Assembly (NCBI GenBank): GCA_017462565.1
Contig: JAFTQW010000020.1
Location: 34,682-98,681, forward strand
Origin: Ruminococcus sp.
GTDB lineage: Bacteria > Bacillota > Clostridia > Oscillospirales > Ruminococcaceae
Reading direction: 5' to 3'
DNA length: 64,000 nt
The position numbers were made by a program, and so were the translations under genes. Positions 34,427 to 44,152 of the stretch are shown one piece after another. How positions within the stretch are numbered: position 1 is the first letter of the stretch; each line of letters starts with the position of its first letter. The notes under the pieces were generated by a model that saw nothing but the letters and a program-made list of their open reading frames with translations, was not told the DNA's origin and made no database searches.

Positions 34427-35641
34427 ATGAAAATAAAAAACAAAGGAAGGAAAATCTATAAGACCAAAGAAAAAAATTATTACGGAAAAAGTCCTGTGGG
34501 AAAAGCGTTTTCAGTTGGTCTTTCGATCCTTCTCATAGGCGGAATCGGTTTTATCGGATACAGTGTTGCTGAACCGATAATCAATTATAGTAAGAAAAAA
34601 GGCGATCAGGATACCTCTGTTTCGACGCAGGCAACAACCTCGGAAGAGGAAAATTCTCTTGCGAACGGAATAATTACCGATAATGCCGATCCGGAAAATT
34701 CCTATATTCACCAGAATATTAATTTTGAAACTTACATGGCGGCGGCATTAAAAGAATCTGATCTTATTAATTCCGATACGCTGAAGCTTGCGCTCGATCG
34801 GCTTCCGACCGGACAAAATATTGAATATATCGAAGTTCCTTTGAAAGTGAGCGGCGGCGGAATTTATTATTCAAGCTCTGTTAATTACGCTTCAGGTGCG
34901 CAGGCTTTTCAGAATATGCTTACTTTGCAGGAAATAGCGGCGGCAATCAAAAATGCCGGATATAAGCCTGCTGCGATCGTAAGCACTTTCAATGATAATC
35001 TTCTTCCAGTTATCGACAGAAACGCCGGTTATCGTACTTATAATACCGATGAGCAATGGATAGACGACGATTACAATGCCGGAGGAAAGCCCTGGTCTAC
35101 GCCGTATTCTCAGGTCTCACTGAATTATATTTCTGATATCGTCAGTGAAGTTTCTTCTTCGGGATTTGAAAAGATCGTGTGTTCTGATTTTGTTTTCCCG
35201 AATTTTCGTCAGTCTGATCTTGATATGCTCGATCCGGAGCTTGCATCCGGAGGCAGAGCGAGAGCAATGACCTCTGCGGCAAATCTTTTTAACGATAAGA
35301 TCATTTCTAATGGTTCGGTAATGTTTATCGAGGTTTCGGCAGCAGAGCTTATAAAGGGCAATAACGATATTTTGCAGCCCATGCTTCTGAACGTTAAGAC
35401 CGTGATCCTTAATATTGACCTCGATGAACTCGGCAGCGGAGTTTATTCCAAGGATACTGTTTACGAGTTCACGGGAACGGCTTCCGATAAGGCAATAAAG
35501 GCTGTTGATATGGTTGAGGATTCTCTTGCTGATTTCAATGTTGCTGTGAGAATTTCAGGCGATTCCGCAAATATGTCCGAGATTCTGGAAGCAAGGGATA
35601 AACTGGCTGAAAAGGGCTATAAATCATTTGTAATAGGATAA
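34427..35641 (+). CDS. Membrane-anchored glycoside hydrolase-like protein (DUF4015-like, tentative)
   Basis: A basic N terminus and one membrane segment (AFSVGLSILLIGGIGFIGYSV, ~28-48) are followed by a Ser/Thr/Glu-rich linker and a ~300-residue extracellular domain. IEYIEVPLKVSGGGIYYSS, EIAAAIKNAGYKPAAIVSTFNDN and the alternating beta-alpha pattern resemble TIM-barrel putative glycoside hydrolases. No catalytic pair could be assigned. It starts 32 bases after the Rnf-like genes and 43 before hprK; whether it works with the Rnf-like module is unknown. Confidence 0.5.
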   Translation: MKIKNKGRKIYKTKEKNYYGKSPVGKAFSVGLSILLIGGIGFIGYSVAEPIINYSKKKGDQDTSVSTQATTSEEENSLANGIITDNADPENSYIHQNINFETYMAAALKESDLINSDTLKLALDRLPTGQNIEYIEVPLKVSGGGIYYSSSVNYASGAQAFQNMLTLQEIAAAIKNAGYKPAAIVSTFNDNLLPVIDRNAGYRTYNTDEQWIDDDYNAGGKPWSTPYSQVSLNYISDIVSEVSSSGFEKIVCSDFVFPNFRQSDLDMLDPELASGGRARAMTSAANLFNDKIISNGSVMFIEVSAAELIKGNNDILQPMLLNVKTVILNIDLDELGSGVYSKDTVYEFTGTASDKAIKAVDMVEDSLADFNVAVRISGDSANMSEILEARDKLAEKGYKSFVIG

Positions 35642-35683
35642 TAAATCTTAAATTCCGGCTGAAGCCGGAGAACGGAGAAAAAA

Positions 35684-36643
35684 ATGGCTGAAAATTTTAA
35701 GGTATCTCTTCAGAGAGTAATAGACGAGTTTAAACTTGAGGTTATTTATATTCATAAGGACGCAAACGATGTTATGATCGATGAAAACGATGTAAACAGA
35801 CCAGGCTTGCAGCTTATGGGTTTTTATGAATATTTTAATCCCGAACGCATACAGATCATAGGTAAAATGGAGTTTGCATATCTTTCAACAATTGATGAAA
35901 AAACAAGAAGAGAAAGACTCCAGCTTCTTTTTTCGCAAAGAATACCGGCTCTAATAATTACACGAGAACTTCCGTATTTTGCTGAAATGCTTGAGCTTGC
36001 AAAAGAGTATGAGGTTCCTCTTTTAAGAAGCAAGGAAAGCACTTCTAATTTTATGTCGGGACTTATCGCATATCTCAATCTTACGCTGGCTCCGAGAATA
36101 ACACGTCATGGCGTACTTATCGAGATCTACGGCGAGGGAGTTTTTATAACAGGCGAATCGGGAGTTGGAAAAAGCGAAACGGCTATCGAGCTTGTTAAAA
36201 GAGGTCATCGTCTCGTTGCCGACGACGCTGTTGAGATACGGAAAGTGTCGAATATAAGCCTTGTCGGAAGCTCGCCGGATAATATCCGTCACTTCCTTGA
36301 ATTAAGAGGTATCGGAATTATAAATGCCCGCCGCCTTTTTGGTATCGGAGCTGTTAAAATGACCGAAAAGCTCGATCTTGTCGTAGAACTTGAACAGTGG
36401 AATCCTGAGAAAATTTACGACAGAATGGGCGTTGATACGGAATTTGTGTCGCTTCTTGGAGTAAAGGTTCCGTCTCTTACGATTCCTGTAAAGCCGGGAC
36501 GAAACCTTGCGGTTATCCTTGAAGTTGCCGCTATGAACAACAGACAGAAAAAAATGGGCTACAACGCTGCTCAGGAGCTTCTTAACAGACTTGGAATGGA
36601 GTCTGACGCCAAAGAAGTTGTCCGTGATTATGAAGCATTCTGA
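35684..36643 (+). CDS. hprK: HPr kinase/phosphorylase
   Basis: Phosphorylates and dephosphorylates HPr at Ser46, the central switch of catabolite repression in Firmicutes. The N-terminal domain (~1-130) precedes the kinase core with Walker A GESGVGKSETAIELVKRGH (~155), VADDAVEIRKV, and the family signature LELRGIGIINARRLFGIGAV. The 319-residue length is normal. It heads the hprK-murB-rapZ-whiA-dnaE group. Confidence 0.98.
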   Translation: MAENFKVSLQRVIDEFKLEVIYIHKDANDVMIDENDVNRPGLQLMGFYEYFNPERIQIIGKMEFAYLSTIDEKTRRERLQLLFSQRIPALIITRELPYFAEMLELAKEYEVPLLRSKESTSNFMSGLIAYLNLTLAPRITRHGVLIEIYGEGVFITGESGVGKSETAIELVKRGHRLVADDAVEIRKVSNISLVGSSPDNIRHFLELRGIGIINARRLFGIGAVKMTEKLDLVVELEQWNPEKIYDRMGVDTEFVSLLGVKVPSLTIPVKPGRNLAVILEVAAMNNRQKKMGYNAAQELLNRLGMESDAKEVVRDYEAF

Positions 36644-36691
36644 TCCGGAAGTTGAATTACATATCTAACTATTAACTTTTGGAGGAACATA

Positions 36692-37597
36692 ATGATCAAT
36701 ACAGATGAACTTACTCAGCTGTGTAAACAGCTTGGATGCCGGATAACCCCGGAATGTTCGTTAAGCGAATATATCACTTTTCGTTTCGGAGGTCCGTGCA
36801 GAGCGCTTATAAGCGTCAATTCTGCAAATTCCGCAGTTGAACTGATAAAATATATGAAGCGGAACAATGTTCGTTACGGCATCATCGGAAGAGGAAGCAA
36901 TATTATTGCTGCCGACGAGGGCTTCGACGGAGTGATTCTGTTGTTCGGAGGAGATTTTGCCGATATAAAGCAGGAGGGGAATACTATTCGATGTGAGGCG
37001 GGAGCGCTTCTCGCTTCAGCCTGCGTTCATGCCCAGCAGGCTTCTTTAAGCGGAATGGAGAACCTTTTCGGCATTCCCGGAACAGTCGGCGGAGCGCTTT
37101 ATATGAATGCCGGAGCATACGGCAGTGAGATGAAAGACGTTGTCGTTTCGGCTGAATATCTCGACGCCGATTGCAATATCCGTACTATAACAAACGAAGA
37201 TATGCAGCTTTCATATCGTCACAGCATTTTTTCGGATTCTTCATTTGTGATACTTTCTGTGACAATGGAGCTTTCCGAAGGAAATGCCGATGAGATAAAA
37301 AATGCTATGAACGAATGTATGGCTAAAAGAAGCTCTAAGCAGCCGCTTGAATATCCGAGTGCAGGAAGCACCTTCAAACGGCCTGAGGGGAGCTACGCTT
37401 CTCTGCTTATAGATCAGTGCGGTTTAAAGGGAATGACCTGCGGCGGCGCTATGGTAAGCGAAAAACACGGCGGATTTGTGATAAACAAGGGCTATGCGAC
37501 CTGTGCGGACGTTCTTGAGCTGTGTTCAAAAGTCACAGAAATCGTAAAAGAAAAAACAGGTTACACACTTGAACTTGAACCGATAATACTACGTTAG
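36692..37597 (+). CDS. murB: UDP-N-acetylenolpyruvoylglucosamine reductase
   Basis: FAD-dependent, NADPH-using enzyme forming UDP-MurNAc for peptidoglycan. FRFGGPCRALISV, IIGRGSNIIAADEGF and NLFGIPGTVGGALYMNAGAYGSEM are FAD-binding blocks. PSAGSTFKRPEG holds the catalytic Ser and LELEPIIL the C-terminal Glu. It is the shorter, Gram-positive type II form (301 aa). TTTGGAGG precedes the ATG. Confidence 0.97.
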   Translation: MINTDELTQLCKQLGCRITPECSLSEYITFRFGGPCRALISVNSANSAVELIKYMKRNNVRYGIIGRGSNIIAADEGFDGVILLFGGDFADIKQEGNTIRCEAGALLASACVHAQQASLSGMENLFGIPGTVGGALYMNAGAYGSEMKDVVVSAEYLDADCNIRTITNEDMQLSYRHSIFSDSSFVILSVTMELSEGNADEIKNAMNECMAKRSSKQPLEYPSAGSTFKRPEGSYASLLIDQCGLKGMTCGGAMVSEKHGGFVINKGYATCADVLELCSKVTEIVKEKTGYTLELEPIILR

Positions 37598-37632
37598 GAT
37601 TTTGTTTGAAATCATAGGGAATGGAGGCTTTT

Positions 37633-38505
37633 ATGCAGCTTTTAATTGTAACAGGTATGTCCGGCGCAGGAAAATCAAGCGTTATGGACGTTATGGAAGA
37701 CATAGGATATTATTGTATCGACAATATTCCTCCGAAACTTATTTCAAAATTCGTTGATCTCTGCCGTCAGTCGGAAACTGAGATAACCAAGGTAGCCGTA
37801 GCAGTAGATATCAGAACAGGAGATATGTTTGCCGAGATTTTCCGTTCATGGCAGTATCTCAAGGACGATAAGGATGTTGATGTAAAGGTTCTTTTTATTG
37901 AAGCAAGCCATGATGTTCTTATGATGAGATATAAGGAAACACGCCGCAAGCATCCTTTGCAGGAAAAATTCAACGGAAATATTCACGAAGCGATCGCCTA
38001 TGAATGGCAGCAGCTTTCACAGCTCAGAGAAATTGCAGATTATTACATAGAAACAACTTCTCTTACAGCTTCTCAGCTTAAAGAGCAGATAAAGGCTATA
38101 TTCCTTGAAAAAAGCTCGGATTCCCTTCTCATTAAGGTAATGTCGTTCGGGTTCAAATACGGTGTTTCAACCGACTGCGATCTTGTTTTTGATGTAAGGT
38201 GTCTGCCCAATCCCTATTACATAGAAAATCTTCGTAATCATACCGGATGCGAAAGCTGTGTAAGGGACTATGTTATGGGATTTTCTCAGTCTAAGGAACT
38301 TTTTGATAAGCTTATCGATCTTATAGATTATCTGATTCCGCTTTATGTTCACGAGGGTAAAAGTCAGCTTGTTATCGCTTTCGGATGTACCGGCGGAAAA
38401 CATCGTTCCGTTACCTTTGCTGAGCTTATGGCTAAACATTTAAGTGAAAAGGATTACAGAGTTCAGAAATATCACCGTGATATAACAAAAGATAAAAAGT
38501 TCTGA
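37633..38505 (+). CDS. rapZ: RapZ/YvcJ nucleotide-binding protein
   Basis: P-loop protein of the RapZ/YvcJ family (RNase adaptor in E. coli; GTP-binding, competence-related in Bacillus). Walker A VTGMSGAGKSS at residue ~5, CIDNIPPKL, LFIEASHDVLMMRYKETRRKHPL and the C-terminal FGCTGGKHRSVTFAE are diagnostic. ATG chosen five bases after GGAGG (290 aa); the upstream ATG overlaps that site. yvcK, commonly between yvcJ and whiA, is absent here. Confidence 0.95.
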   Translation: MQLLIVTGMSGAGKSSVMDVMEDIGYYCIDNIPPKLISKFVDLCRQSETEITKVAVAVDIRTGDMFAEIFRSWQYLKDDKDVDVKVLFIEASHDVLMMRYKETRRKHPLQEKFNGNIHEAIAYEWQQLSQLREIADYYIETTSLTASQLKEQIKAIFLEKSSDSLLIKVMSFGFKYGVSTDCDLVFDVRCLPNPYYIENLRNHTGCESCVRDYVMGFSQSKELFDKLIDLIDYLIPLYVHEGKSQLVIAFGCTGGKHRSVTFAELMAKHLSEKDYRVQKYHRDITKDKKF

Positions 38506-38520
38506 TAGGAGTGGATTTAT

Positions 38521-39438
38521 ATATCTTTCTCGAATGATGTTAAAAATGAAATCCGTTCGTCTGTAAATGATAAGGATAAACGTTTTGCCTGTCTCTATGG
38601 AATTTTGCTTTTCAGCAAGATTCTTTCCAAAGAGAAAATCTGCTTTCAGACCGAAAGCAAGACGTCTGCGGAAATTTTCGGAGGACTTTTTAAAAACGTT
38701 TTTCATATTGAACCGGAGTGCTGTGAGAATTTAAGAAGAAACGGTACGGTTCTTTACAGATTTGACATTGAAAACGCCTCGGTTATCGGAGACGTTTTCA
38801 GAAAATATAAGATTGAAACTTCCGAGAGAACTATTAATTCCGAGATTATTGCAACCAATAGTCTCGGAGTTTTTACAGCAGGAATTTTTATCGCCTGCGG
38901 AAGCGTCAATGATCCTTCAAAGGAATACCACCTTGAATTTACGGTTCCGGAAGAAAAAATCGCAAACGAGCTTGCAATGCTTCTCAGAGATATCGGAGTG
39001 ACTGCAAAGATCGCCGTAAGAAGAGGGCAGTATATCGTTTATATCAAGGGCAGCGAGTCTATCGAAGATACGCTTACTTTTATCGGAGCTCAGCAGTGCA
39101 CGCTGGAGCTGATGAACGTTAAAATATATAAGGATGTCCGCAATAAGGCAAATAGGATTGCAAACTGCGATGCGGCAAACATTGATAAGGTAGTTAAAGC
39201 TGCAATGAAGCAGGTCGACGATATAAAGCTTATTTCACAAACAAACGGACTTGAAAGTCTGCCTGATGAGCTTCGTGAGATTGCAGAGCTTCGTCTTGAA
39301 AATATCGACATGAGTCTGCAGGAGATCGGCGAAAGCCTTTCTGTTCCGCTGAGCCGTTCAGGAGTGAACCACCGCTTTAAAAAAATTGCTGCAATTGCCG
39401 ACGAGATTCGTGCAGGAGGCGCTGAAAATGAGAAATGA
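38521..39438 (+). CDS. whiA: DNA-binding protein WhiA, non-canonical start
   Basis: Homing-endonuclease-like N-terminal domain plus C-terminal helix-turn-helix (NIDMSLQEIGESLSVPLSRSGVNHRFKKI). It is linked to chromosome segregation and division in Firmicutes. Homology extends to the expected N terminus: after the rapZ stop the frame reads SFSNDVKNEIRSSVNDKDKRFACLYGILLFSK, the usual MSFSxxVKxE start, but the codon in the Met position is ATA. It follows AGGAG by nine bases. The only other start-like codon nearby in frame is ATT two codons upstream. A TTG at 38605 would delete 28 conserved residues. 305 aa from ATA. It overlaps dnaE. Confidence 0.9.
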   Translation: MSFSNDVKNEIRSSVNDKDKRFACLYGILLFSKILSKEKICFQTESKTSAEIFGGLFKNVFHIEPECCENLRRNGTVLYRFDIENASVIGDVFRKYKIETSERTINSEIIATNSLGVFTAGIFIACGSVNDPSKEYHLEFTVPEEKIANELAMLLRDIGVTAKIAVRRGQYIVYIKGSESIEDTLTFIGAQQCTLELMNVKIYKDVRNKANRIANCDAANIDKVVKAAMKQVDDIKLISQTNGLESLPDELREIAELRLENIDMSLQEIGESLSVPLSRSGVNHRFKKIAAIADEIRAGGAENEK

Positions 39439-42400
39439 CGAATTTGTAAATCTTCACATTCACACTGAATACAGTCTTCTCGACGGAGCTTGCAGGATAG
39501 GAGAGCTTTTTAAACGTGTAAAAGATTTAGGGCAGACTGCGGCAGCGATAACAGATCACGGAAATATGTACGGAGCAGTCGAATTCTGGAATGAAGCAAA
39601 AAAATCCGGCATAAAACCAATAATCGGCTGCGAAGTTTATGTTGCTCCGAGAACTCATCTTGATAAAGAACCAAAAATTGATTCATCGCCGTATCATCTG
39701 ATTCTTCTTTGTGAGAACAACGAGGGTTACCGCAATCTTGTGAAGCTTGTTTCAATAGCAAGCGTTAAAGGATTCTATAATAAGCCGAGAGTCGATAAAG
39801 AACTCCTGAAAAAATACCACAGCGGACTTATCTGTATGTCAGCTTGTCTTGCCGGAGAGATCCCACGTCTTATCTCAATGGGAAATTATGAGGGAGCGAA
39901 ATCGGTCGCTCTTGAATACCGTGAAATTTTTGGTAAGGATAACTTTTTTATCGAGGTTCAGAATCATGGAATTCAGCAGGAACTTAAAGTTCTGCCGCTT
40001 CTTTACCGTCTTTCTGCGGAAACGGGAATACCTCTTGCCGCTTCAAATGACTGTCATTATATAAGCAAAAGCGATTCGGAAATGCAGAACGTTCTCCTTT
40101 GCATTCAAACCGGAAAAACTCTTGAAGAGCCGAACGGAATGAGCTTTGAAACAAATGAATTTTATCTGAAATCGGCAGACGAGATGGCCGCTCTTTTCAA
40201 GGGACATGAAGAAGCTGTAAGCAATACCTCCCTGATAGCGGAAAGATGTAATGTTGAATTTGAATTCGGCAATATAAAGCTGCCAAAGTTCACCGTAAAC
40301 GGTATAACCGATAATGATGCATATTTCAGAGAGCTTTGCCGCAGAGGTATGTATGAAAAATACGGAGCAGAGCCGTCTGACGAAGTTACCGGCCGTATGG
40401 AGTATGAGCTTTCGGTAATTACTAAAATGGGATATACGGATTATTATCTTATCGTATGGGATTTTATCCGCTATGCGAGGGAAAATAATATTCCTGTCGG
40501 ACCGGGAAGAGGTTCGGGAGCAGGAAGTCTTTGCGCATATTGCATAGGGATAACGGGAATTGATCCTATAAAGTTCAATCTTCTTTTTGAACGTTTTCTT
40601 AATCCTGAACGTGTGAGTATGCCGGATTTCGATATTGATTTCTGTATCGAGGGCAGGCAGCGTGTTAAGGACTACGTTGTTCGTAAATACGGCGAGGAGT
40701 TTGTTTCTGAAATAATAGCTTTCGATACCCTGAAAGCAAGGGCTGCGGTTCGTGACGTAGGAAGAGTTTTGGGTCTTTCTTATCAGATTTGTGATAAAGT
40801 TGCAAAGCAGATCGATCCGAGAGCTAAGCTTGACGAAGCTCTTGCAGAGTCGGAGGAGCTTACTCAGCTTTACCGTTCAGACAGATCGGTAAAAAAACTT
40901 ATCGATCTTGCAAGACAGCTTGAGGGGATGCCCAGACACGCTTCAACTCATGCGGCTGGAGTGGTGATTTCAGCCGTTCCGCTCAGCGACATTGTACCTC
41001 TTCAGTTAAATGATGAAACTCTTGTTACTCAGTATACAATGACCGTTCTTGAATCTCTCGGGCTTCTTAAAATGGACTTTCTCGGTTTGAGAAATCTTAC
41101 TATAATCCGTGACGCTGTAAATGAAATCCGAAGAACAGAGCCGGATTTTGATATAAATTCAATACCTGTTGACGATCCGGATGTATATGCAATGCTTTCA
41201 TCAGGCGATACATCAGGAGTTTTCCAGTTTGAGAGCGACGGGATGACTCAGCGGCTGATCGAACTTGCTCCGGAAAGACTTGAAGACTTGATAGTGATAC
41301 TTTCGCTTTACCGTCCCGGACCAATGAAGTCGATACCTGTTTATATCGAAAATAAGAAACATCCTGAAAAAGTCGTTTACAAGCATCCGCTGCTGAAAAA
41401 TATCCTTGAAGATACCTATGGCGTAATGGTTTATCAGGAGCAGGTTATGGAAATCTGCCGCAGTCTTGCGGGGTATTCGTACGGTCATGCGGATATTGTA
41501 AGAAGAGCAATGGCTAAGAAAAAACACGATGTTATGCTGAAAGAGCGTGAAAGCTTTGTAAGCGGAGCTGCGGACAATGGAATTTCTGAAAATATCGCAA
41601 ATTCCGTTTTTGACGAAATGGTGAGCTTTGCATCGTATGCGTTCAATAAATCCCACGCCGCCGCATATGCGTATCTTGCATATCAGACGGCTTACCTTAA
41701 ATATCACTATAAGGGAATTTATATGGCGGCTCTTATGTCGAGCGTTATGTCCAGCGCCGGAAAGCTTGCGGAATATATCAATTCATGCCGTGCCGGAGGT
41801 ATAGAAATTATGCGTCCGGATATAAACAAGAGCATGAAAGGCTTCACATACAGCGGCAATAAGATGTACTTTGGTCTTCTCGCAATTAAAAATGCCGGAA
41901 GCGGTCTTGCGGACAGAATAATTGCGGACAGGCTTATGCATGGAAGCTTCAGGAGTTTGCAGGATTTCTGTGAAAGACTCGAGGGACGTGATCTGAACAA
42001 AAAAGCTCTGGAAAATCTTATAAAAGCAGGAGCTTTCGACGGTCTTGGACTTAACCGCAGACAGATGCTCGATCATTATGAAATGATCCTTGAAAAAGTT
42101 GCAAGCGGCTCAAGAGGAGTTATAGAGGGACAGCTCAATTTTCTTGAATCCGATCAGACGCAGGATATGAATATAAAAATTCCGTATATGCCGGATTACA
42201 ATTCAAAAAAGCTTCTTGCAATGGAAAAAGAAGCGGCAGGAATGTATTTAAGCGGAAGTCCGCTTTCGGAATATGCATATATAGCTTCTCTTATGCACAC
42301 AAGAAGCGTGAGCAGCGTGGTTTCAGAAAATTCCGGTTTGAAAGATGGCGATACGGTAAAACTTCTGTGCAGTGTACAGAGCAAGAAAAATCATGTAACA

Positions 42401-42838
42401 AAGAAAAATGATAAGATGTGCTTTTTATCGTTGGCAGATGAAACGGGAGAGATTGAAGCCGTTGTTTTTCCTGACCTGTATTCTGTAACTGCCGCAAGAC
42501 TGACAGAGGATAATATTCTTCTCATAACCGGAAAAATATCTGTTAAGGATGAAAGCATTACCGTAATTTGCAGTTCTATTGCAGAAGAAAGCGAATTCGG
42601 ACGTCTTATCGGCAATATGAAGCTTTGTATAAAAATAAGTTCTGAAAAAGCTTCTGCTGCCTCGGAATTAATAAATCTTTGCAACCGTTTTCACGGTTCG
42701 GTTCCGATTTGCTTCTATTTCACAGATCTTAAAAAAACTCTTATGCCAAAAAATCGTCTTAGTATTGATATATCCCACGAAAGTTTCAACGAGCTTTCGG
42801 ATATGTTCGGAGCGGCGTCTATAGGGCTTATAAGATGA
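39428..42838 (+). CDS. dnaE: DNA polymerase III alpha subunit DnaE
   Basis: Replicative polymerase of the DnaE1 type, 1136 residues. N-terminal PHP domain (NLHIHTEYSLLDGACRI, ITDHGNMYGAVEFW), polymerase core (VGPGRGSGAGSL, MPDFDIDFCIEGRQR with the catalytic Asp pair), helix-hairpin-helix region and a C-terminal OB fold (TVKLLCSVQSKKNHVTKKNDKMCFLSL). ATG chosen eight bases after AGGAGG and overlapping the whiA stop; the frame is open upstream inside whiA. It ends 30 bases before repeat copy C. Confidence 0.98.
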   Translation: MRNDEFVNLHIHTEYSLLDGACRIGELFKRVKDLGQTAAAITDHGNMYGAVEFWNEAKKSGIKPIIGCEVYVAPRTHLDKEPKIDSSPYHLILLCENNEGYRNLVKLVSIASVKGFYNKPRVDKELLKKYHSGLICMSACLAGEIPRLISMGNYEGAKSVALEYREIFGKDNFFIEVQNHGIQQELKVLPLLYRLSAETGIPLAASNDCHYISKSDSEMQNVLLCIQTGKTLEEPNGMSFETNEFYLKSADEMAALFKGHEEAVSNTSLIAERCNVEFEFGNIKLPKFTVNGITDNDAYFRELCRRGMYEKYGAEPSDEVTGRMEYELSVITKMGYTDYYLIVWDFIRYARENNIPVGPGRGSGAGSLCAYCIGITGIDPIKFNLLFERFLNPERVSMPDFDIDFCIEGRQRVKDYVVRKYGEEFVSEIIAFDTLKARAAVRDVGRVLGLSYQICDKVAKQIDPRAKLDEALAESEELTQLYRSDRSVKKLIDLARQLEGMPRHASTHAAGVVISAVPLSDIVPLQLNDETLVTQYTMTVLESLGLLKMDFLGLRNLTIIRDAVNEIRRTEPDFDINSIPVDDPDVYAMLSSGDTSGVFQFESDGMTQRLIELAPERLEDLIVILSLYRPGPMKSIPVYIENKKHPEKVVYKHPLLKNILEDTYGVMVYQEQVMEICRSLAGYSYGHADIVRRAMAKKKHDVMLKERESFVSGAADNGISENIANSVFDEMVSFASYAFNKSHAAAYAYLAYQTAYLKYHYKGIYMAALMSSVMSSAGKLAEYINSCRAGGIEIMRPDINKSMKGFTYSGNKMYFGLLAIKNAGSGLADRIIADRLMHGSFRSLQDFCERLEGRDLNKKALENLIKAGAFDGLGLNRRQMLDHYEMILEKVASGSRGVIEGQLNFLESDQTQDMNIKIPYMPDYNSKKLLAMEKEAAGMYLSGSPLSEYAYIASLMHTRSVSSVVSENSGLKDGDTVKLLCSVQSKKNHVTKKNDKMCFLSLADETGEIEAVVFPDLYSVTAARLTEDNILLITGKISVKDESITVICSSIAEESEFGRLIGNMKLCIKISSEKASAASELINLCNRFHGSVPICFYFTDLKKTLMPKNRLSIDISHESFNELSDMFGAASIGLIR

Positions 42839-42868
42839 GCATTCAGAATTTGATTTAAAAATCTTTAC

Positions 42869-43100
42869 GGCAACAGCATTTACTTTTTCTGTTAATCATA
42901 AAGGGGACGCTCTCCCCTTGAATCCCTGTCAAAGGGACGTACAGTCCCTTTGGCAGCCCGATATTAATCCTTACGGATACCCATAAATGGTATCCGTAAG
43001 GATTAGGGCAGGATGCTCAGACAGAAATACACTGTTCAGCAAGGAATTAAAGAATCAAAGTCCGCTTGATAAACAATAATAAAAAGTAAATGCTGTTGCC
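42869..43100. repeat. Palindromic repeat family 1, copy C
   Basis: Best-preserved ends: GGCAACAGCATTTACTTTTT and its exact 20-base reverse complement at 43081-43100. Internal stems: AAGGGGA/TCCCCTT, CAAAGGGAC/GTCCCTTTG, and a perfect 17-bp stem at 42965-42981 / 42989-43005. Same orientation as copies A and B. It lies between convergent dnaE and the GH130 gene. Confidence 0.9.
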
Positions 43101-43111
43101 CTGTATGAATT

Positions 43112-44131
43112 TTACCTTTTTCCTTCTTCTTTATCAGTTTCACTGAGCTGATCGTATTTGAGAATATAGTCCCAGATTTCCTGTATGGTGGTGAATGCCA
43201 CTCCAACGTAGGTGTCGGCACATCCGTAATAAACGGCTATTTTTCCTGTTTCGGAATCAGTCAGCGCTGCGCATGGGAAGCAGACATTTGGTACAAAGCC
43301 ACGTTCTTCATACCATTCTTCGGGAGTCAGAACGTAGTTTGAACAGCGGTGGAGAACTTTTGAGGGTTCGTTGATATCGAGAATAGCAGCGCCTATGCTG
43401 TAAACATATCCGTTGCAGGTGTTTACAACTCCATGATAAAACAGAAGCCAGCCTTTGTCGGTTTCGATAGGAGCAGCTCCGCCGCCTATTTTAAGGTTTT
43501 CCCACCAGTTTCCGGAATTTCCCATAACGTGGCGATGACGTCCCCAGAATTCCATGTCTTTGCTTTCAGATAAGAAAATATCGCCGAAAGCAGTATGCCC
43601 CGTATCGCATGGACGGGAGAGCATTACAAAATTTCCGTTTATTTTTCTTGGAAAAAGAACAGCGTTGCGGTTATATGGAAGGAAAGGATTTTCAATGCGC
43701 TTAAAAGTTTTGAAATCAGTCGTCTCAGCGATTCCAATCGTCGGACCGTATGCGTCCTGACACCACATAATATAGTATTTTTCTTCAACTTTGACAAGAC
43801 GTGGATCATAAGCGTAAATAGGCATAAACGGTTCGCCGTTCTGGTCGGTAAAGGGAATCTTCTCTTCGTCAAATTTCCAATGGACAGCATCATTGCTTCT
43901 GCCAAGGTAAATATGGGGAATACCATTACGCTGTTCACCTCGGAAAACTCCTATAAAGCCGTTTCCATATGGCATAACAGCGCTGTTGAAAATACGTGCT
44001 ACATTGGGGAGCGGATTGCGGTTGATAATCGGATTTTCGCTGTATCTCCACATCGGAGCAGTACAGCTGTTGGGTTTATTCTGCCAGGGAATATTCGGGA
44101 GAGGGCTGCCAATTATTTTTATTTCAGACAT
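43112..44131 (-). CDS. GH130 family beta-mannoside phosphorylase
   Basis: Five-bladed propeller enzyme of glycoside hydrolase family 130, which phosphorolyses beta-1,4-mannosyl linkages (RaMP1/RaMP2 in Ruminococcus albus). ARIFNSAVMPYGNGFIGVFRGE, IYAYDPRLVKVEEKYYIMWC (containing the conserved Asp acting as acid) and GNWWENLKIGGGAAPIET fit the family. The 339-residue length is closer to mannooligosaccharide phosphorylases than to mannosylglucose phosphorylases, but the exact substrate is not decided. ATG (MSEIKIIGS) chosen nine bases after AAGGAG. Presumably part of mannan use, with galactokinase divergently placed. Confidence 0.85.
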   Translation of the reverse strand: MSEIKIIGSPLPNIPWQNKPNSCTAPMWRYSENPIINRNPLPNVARIFNSAVMPYGNGFIGVFRGEQRNGIPHIYLGRSNDAVHWKFDEEKIPFTDQNGEPFMPIYAYDPRLVKVEEKYYIMWCQDAYGPTIGIAETTDFKTFKRIENPFLPYNRNAVLFPRKINGNFVMLSRPCDTGHTAFGDIFLSESKDMEFWGRHRHVMGNSGNWWENLKIGGGAAPIETDKGWLLFYHGVVNTCNGYVYSIGAAILDINEPSKVLHRCSNYVLTPEEWYEERGFVPNVCFPCAALTDSETGKIAVYYGCADTYVGVAFTTIQEIWDYILKYDQLSETDKEEGKR

Positions 44132-44152
44132 GATCTTGTTCTCCTTTGCCTT

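Noticed and set aside
22592-43100. A CRISPR array made of the recurrent repeats
   Set aside because: The copies are about 7-12 kb apart, contain internal hairpins and terminal inverted repeats, and have no regular spacers or cas genes.
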